Shown here: one piece after another, positions 61,610 to 64,000 of the stretch | Numbering within the stretch: position 1 is the first letter of the stretch | How the letters are laid out: every line of letters begins with the position of its first letter | NCBI GenBank assembly: GCA_963531535.1 | Contig: CAUSGX010000003.1 | Span: 1-64,000 of the forward strand | Source of the DNA: HOT-345 sp963531535 | GTDB taxonomy: Bacteria; Patescibacteriota; Gracilibacteria; Absconditabacterales; Absconditicoccaceae | Length of the DNA: 64,000 bases | Direction of reading: 5' to 3' | Notes under the pieces: generated by a model | Databases searched by the model: none | What the model saw: only the letters and a program-made list of their open reading frames with translations | Told to the model about the DNA's origin: nothing | Position numbers and translations under genes: made by a program

Positions 61610-62983
61610 ATGAAAAAGTATCGTCTTTTGAGAGTTGTATTGCACTTTCTTCTTATCAATGGACTTTTTTTCTTGACATATAAGCTCCGTTTGATCGGTG
61701 ATTTTCTTCCTTGAATTCATCTACCAATCCCTTTTATTAATGCAGATGAACTGTGTCTATTTTCACTTATAGCAAGTGCTAGTTTCGTGAGTATTTGAGT
61801 GATTAAAAGCTTCTATCCACTCAATAAAAAGATTATAAATCATTTTCAAACCCTCAATAAAGTCTGGCTTTATTGGTTTATTTCAATTGCTTTTCTCTCA
61901 TATTTTTGACAGGGATTCATTTTCTTTTTTTGAATATCAAGATTCATTATCCTCGTAACGGCAGTTCTCAGCTGGGTAATTATTCTTCTTTTTGATCAGT
62001 TGCGAAAAGCATTTGAGTTTAGATGGCAAAAAAAAGCCTGAAAACAGATCCTTGTGATTGCACAAGAGGGGCTGGAATCAGAGGGGCTTCTTGCAACAAT
62101 CAGAGAGAATTTCGAGCTCCCTCTCAAGGTAATCGGACTTGAAAAAGTTGATGAGGTTGACTTTCAAAAATATGAAATCTGTATTATTATCTGAATGTTT
62201 CAAAAAGAGGTTCTACAAGCGATTTTTGAAAAAACGAGAATGAATGAAACCAGATTTTTCCATATTAGTGAGTGATTTTTTCTTGAAGATGTTGTCTATA
62301 CACCAGAAATCCTCAATAACATCATCGCACTTGAATATAAACATTCAAAACTTGATGGACGATCTCTTATTCTCAAAAGAGTGTTTGATCTTGTGGTTGC
62401 GAGTATTGCGATTATTGTATTCTCACCTGTATTTTTGATCATCTGAATCTTAATTAAGCTAGATAGTCCAGGTCCAATTATTTATCGCTCAAAAAGAGTT
62501 TGAAAAGGCTGAAATCTTTTCACTTTCCTCAAGTTTCGTACGATGTATACGCATCTTAGTGTCTGATATTGAGGGAAAGAAGCTGATAAACTCTATCAGG
62601 ATTTGATAAATTCGGGAGCAAATGCTAGGAATGGAATTCTACCAAAAATTCACAATGATCCAAGAGTCACAAAAATCTGACGCTTCCTCAGGAAAACCTC
62701 GCTTGATGAATTGCCTCAGCTTTTCTGTGTTCTTGTAGGAACTATGTCGATTGTTGGTCCAAGGCCTCATCTTCAAAACGAAGTAGAGCAGTATGCCCCA
62801 TGGGAAAGGAGACTCTTGAGCATTAATCCATGAATCACCTGATATGCACAGGTGTTTTGAAGGGATTCGCTTGACTTTGACCAGGAGGCACAACTGGACC
62901 TTTACTATATTCAGAATTGGTCGCTTCGATTGGATATTTATGTGATTTTTGGAACTTTTGGAGTGATATTCAAAGGACGCTAA
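61610..62983 (+). CDS. undecaprenyl-phosphate sugar phosphotransferase (WbaP/WcaJ family)
   Basis: A 457-residue polyprenol-phosphate phosphoglycosyltransferase that starts a surface polysaccharide. Four N-terminal membrane segments (FLLINGLFFLTYKLRLI, LFSLIASASFVSIGVIK, YWFISIAFLSYF, ILVTAVLSWVIILLF), a Rossmann-like middle domain (ILVIAQEGLESEGLL), and the catalytic region LKRVFDLVVASIAIIVFSPVFLIIGILIKLDSPGPIIYRSKRV-G-K-G-G-NLFTFLKFRTM, IGRFLRKTSLDELPQLFCVLVGTMSIVGPRPHLQNEVEQY, with the conserved Asp-Glu. Many glycines are UGA. It would supply the lipid-linked sugar used by the ligase-like and WecG-like enzymes in this window. Confidence 0.9.
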
Positions 62984-63008
62984 ATTTTTATATCTTTTTT
63001 ATATAAAA

Positions 63009-63845
63009 ATGAAGATAAAAATCTGATTTTTGATTCTTTTTTATTGAGTTTTTAGTATTGGGTGGACTTTTTCCTATCAACCAACTATAGAGGATCAACA
63101 GGAATTGACTGCTCTCAAATCTCAGCTTCGTGAAGCGATTTCCTGAGATAATATTGCTCTCTGGAATCTCTATGCTCAAGCAAGAGATCTAGAAATTTGA
63201 ATCCAAAAGCCGGAAAGCCTTAATTATAAGCTTCAGCATCTGAGGGATTATCTTTTGACAGTTCTGGAAGATAGGAGAGAGAGTGCAAAGAGAGATTCAA
63301 AGGAGAAGAAGTCAGATTTTTTGTCTTCTTTCCAGTGAAGTGGACTCGCTACTGCGGAAATTCTTTCTGAAAATTGTATTGGTCGATATCCGACCTTAGA
63401 TACGATGAGTTTTGTTTATGACTTCCCAACTTCGCTTAGTATTGCAATCTGGTATAGGGAGACGAGTTGTGGTTTCTATTTACCTAAAAATGGAAATGGA
63501 CCTTTCCAAATCACTAGTAAGCAATATGGAAGTTGAACTCTTGATAGAGCAGTATTTGAGCAGACTATTAAGGACTTTCTTGAATTTTCAAAAAAGAAGA
63601 TTGATCGATATAATTCAAAGAATCCTGAGACACCGATTCGTCTCTGATATGATTCAATTAATTATAAAGATCTCTATAAATTTGCAGGACTTTACAACGG
63701 TTTAAGTGGATGAACTGTGTATTGAGAGATTTGACCTGCGAATCCAAAATATTTCCTAGAAAAAGTGCCGTGAGAACGAGAAAATGGTAAGAAAAACTGA
63801 CTTTTCCTTCAGCTATTGAGAGTTTTAGAGTGGGAGATTAGGTAG
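63009..63845 (+). CDS. secreted lytic-transglycosylase-like protein
   Basis: A 278-residue exported protein. N-terminal hydrophobic signal (IKI-G-FLILFY-G-VFSIGWTFS), a coiled-coil-like segment (residues 25-110), then a lysozyme-like domain: SLSIAIWYRETSCGFYLPKNGNGPFQITSKQYGSGTLDRAVFEQTIKDF, where the Glu of WYRETSCG and the GPFQIT strand match SLT/lysozyme catalytic glutamate patterns, followed by YKFAGLYNGLSG. About ten UGA-Gly codons. It would cleave peptidoglycan in the envelope. Family assignment rests on motif resemblance. The start ATG 63009 lacks a strong ribosome site. Confidence 0.65.
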
Positions 63846-63875
63846 TTATCTTTTTATTATTAATGATTTGTAAAC

Positions 63876-63909
63876 AAAAAAGCCTGATTTATCCAGGCTT
63901 TTTCTTTTT
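63876..63909. terminator. bidirectional terminator
   Basis: Stem AGCCTG (63881-63886) / CAGGCT (63894-63899) with A and T runs on both sides, between two convergent genes. Confidence 0.8.
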
Positions 63910-64000
63910 TTATTCTTTAGATTTTTTACCATATTGTTTAAGGTAGGAATTGAGCCAAGTGTATAGATCTTCGGCTGTTATATCAAGTTCGTTAGTTAAG
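63910..64000 (-). CDS. C-terminus of a gene beyond the window
   Basis: Twenty-nine residues of a C-terminus (LTNELDITAEDLYTWLNSYLKQYGKKSKE) read in frame to a TAA at 63910-63912; the start lies past position 64000. Not recognised. A terminator follows. Confidence 0.55.
   Translation of the reverse strand, partial: LTNELDITAEDLYTWLNSYLKQYGKKSKE

Noticed and set aside
1..64000. Many pseudogenes or frameshifts from in-frame TGA
   Set aside because: TGA positions match conserved glycines, so these are intact genes under code 25.
1..64000. CRISPR array, insertion sequence, prophage, tRNA or rRNA gene
   Set aside because: No regularly spaced repeats, transposase, phage structural gene, or tRNA/rRNA signature was found on reading either strand; a covariance search was not possible here.

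Overview
The window reads as a chromosome segment of a Candidate Phyla Radiation bacterium of the Absconditabacteria (SR1) / Gracilibacteria type. The main reason is the genetic code: almost every conserved gene is interrupted in frame by UGA at positions where its family has glycine (enolase GDE-G-GF, AlaRS NWSL-G-EYF, CysRS SC-G-PT, the G/F region of DnaJ), while genes end at UAA or UAG. This is translation table 25 (UGA = Gly). The DNA is AT-rich. I saw no tRNA, rRNA, CRISPR array or insertion sequence. All coordinates below are read with UGA as glycine, so many genes are much longer than a standard-code reading shows.

Layout. 1-6145: an unknown C-terminal fragment, a sortase, an O-antigen ligase/polymerase-like membrane protein, a YidD-Fmt fusion and a pyruvyl-transferase-like protein. 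6158-8682: ZIP metal transporter, NDP kinase, a CsoR-type metal repressor with a 38-aa metallothionein-like protein and a perfect palindromic operator, then a non-coding stretch with a candidate small RNA. 8683-16619: TilS, an L,D-transpeptidase, TsaD, a DUF4153-like membrane protein and an Elp3-like radical-SAM acetyltransferase. 16686-27047 (mostly minus): PKD-domain membrane protein, ThrRS behind a threonine-codon attenuator, RNase J, Pth and RecJ. 27225-32988: a degenerate kinase-like protein, NrnA, a two-component system with a CpxP/Spy-like secreted partner, and a WecG/TagA glycosyltransferase. 33057-45359: membrane proteins, a short AlaRS, EngB, DnaJ, a repeat-bearing surface protein, a type IV pilin-like protein and FtsK. 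45505-54130: superoxide dismutase, a 727-aa unknown protein, a YigZ/IMPACT protein, CysRS and enolase. 54233-64000: HAD nucleotidase, small membrane proteins, a MurF-like ligase, a GT2 glycosyltransferase, an FtsQ-like protein, a WbaP-type phosphoglycosyltransferase and a lytic-transglycosylase-like protein.

How it fits together. Much of the segment builds the cell surface (polysaccharide initiation, polymerisation/ligation and modification, peptidoglycan enzymes, sortase, pilin, repeat and PKD proteins) or serves translation (tRNA synthetases, TilS, TsaD, Pth, Fmt, Elp3). This suits a small host-attached cell that keeps translation and envelope functions.

Most unusual signals: (1) a dispersed near-palindrome, core AATC-W-GATT usually inside A-run/T-run flanks, about 28 exact copies by eye in genes and between them, resembling a DNA-uptake or other genome-wide signature; (2) a ribosome-mediated attenuator before thrS with a 13-residue leader peptide containing seven Thr; (3) the metal-sensing cassette; (4) the YidD-Fmt fusion; (5) one gene whose in-frame UGA sits exactly where a stop would be expected, just before a terminator.
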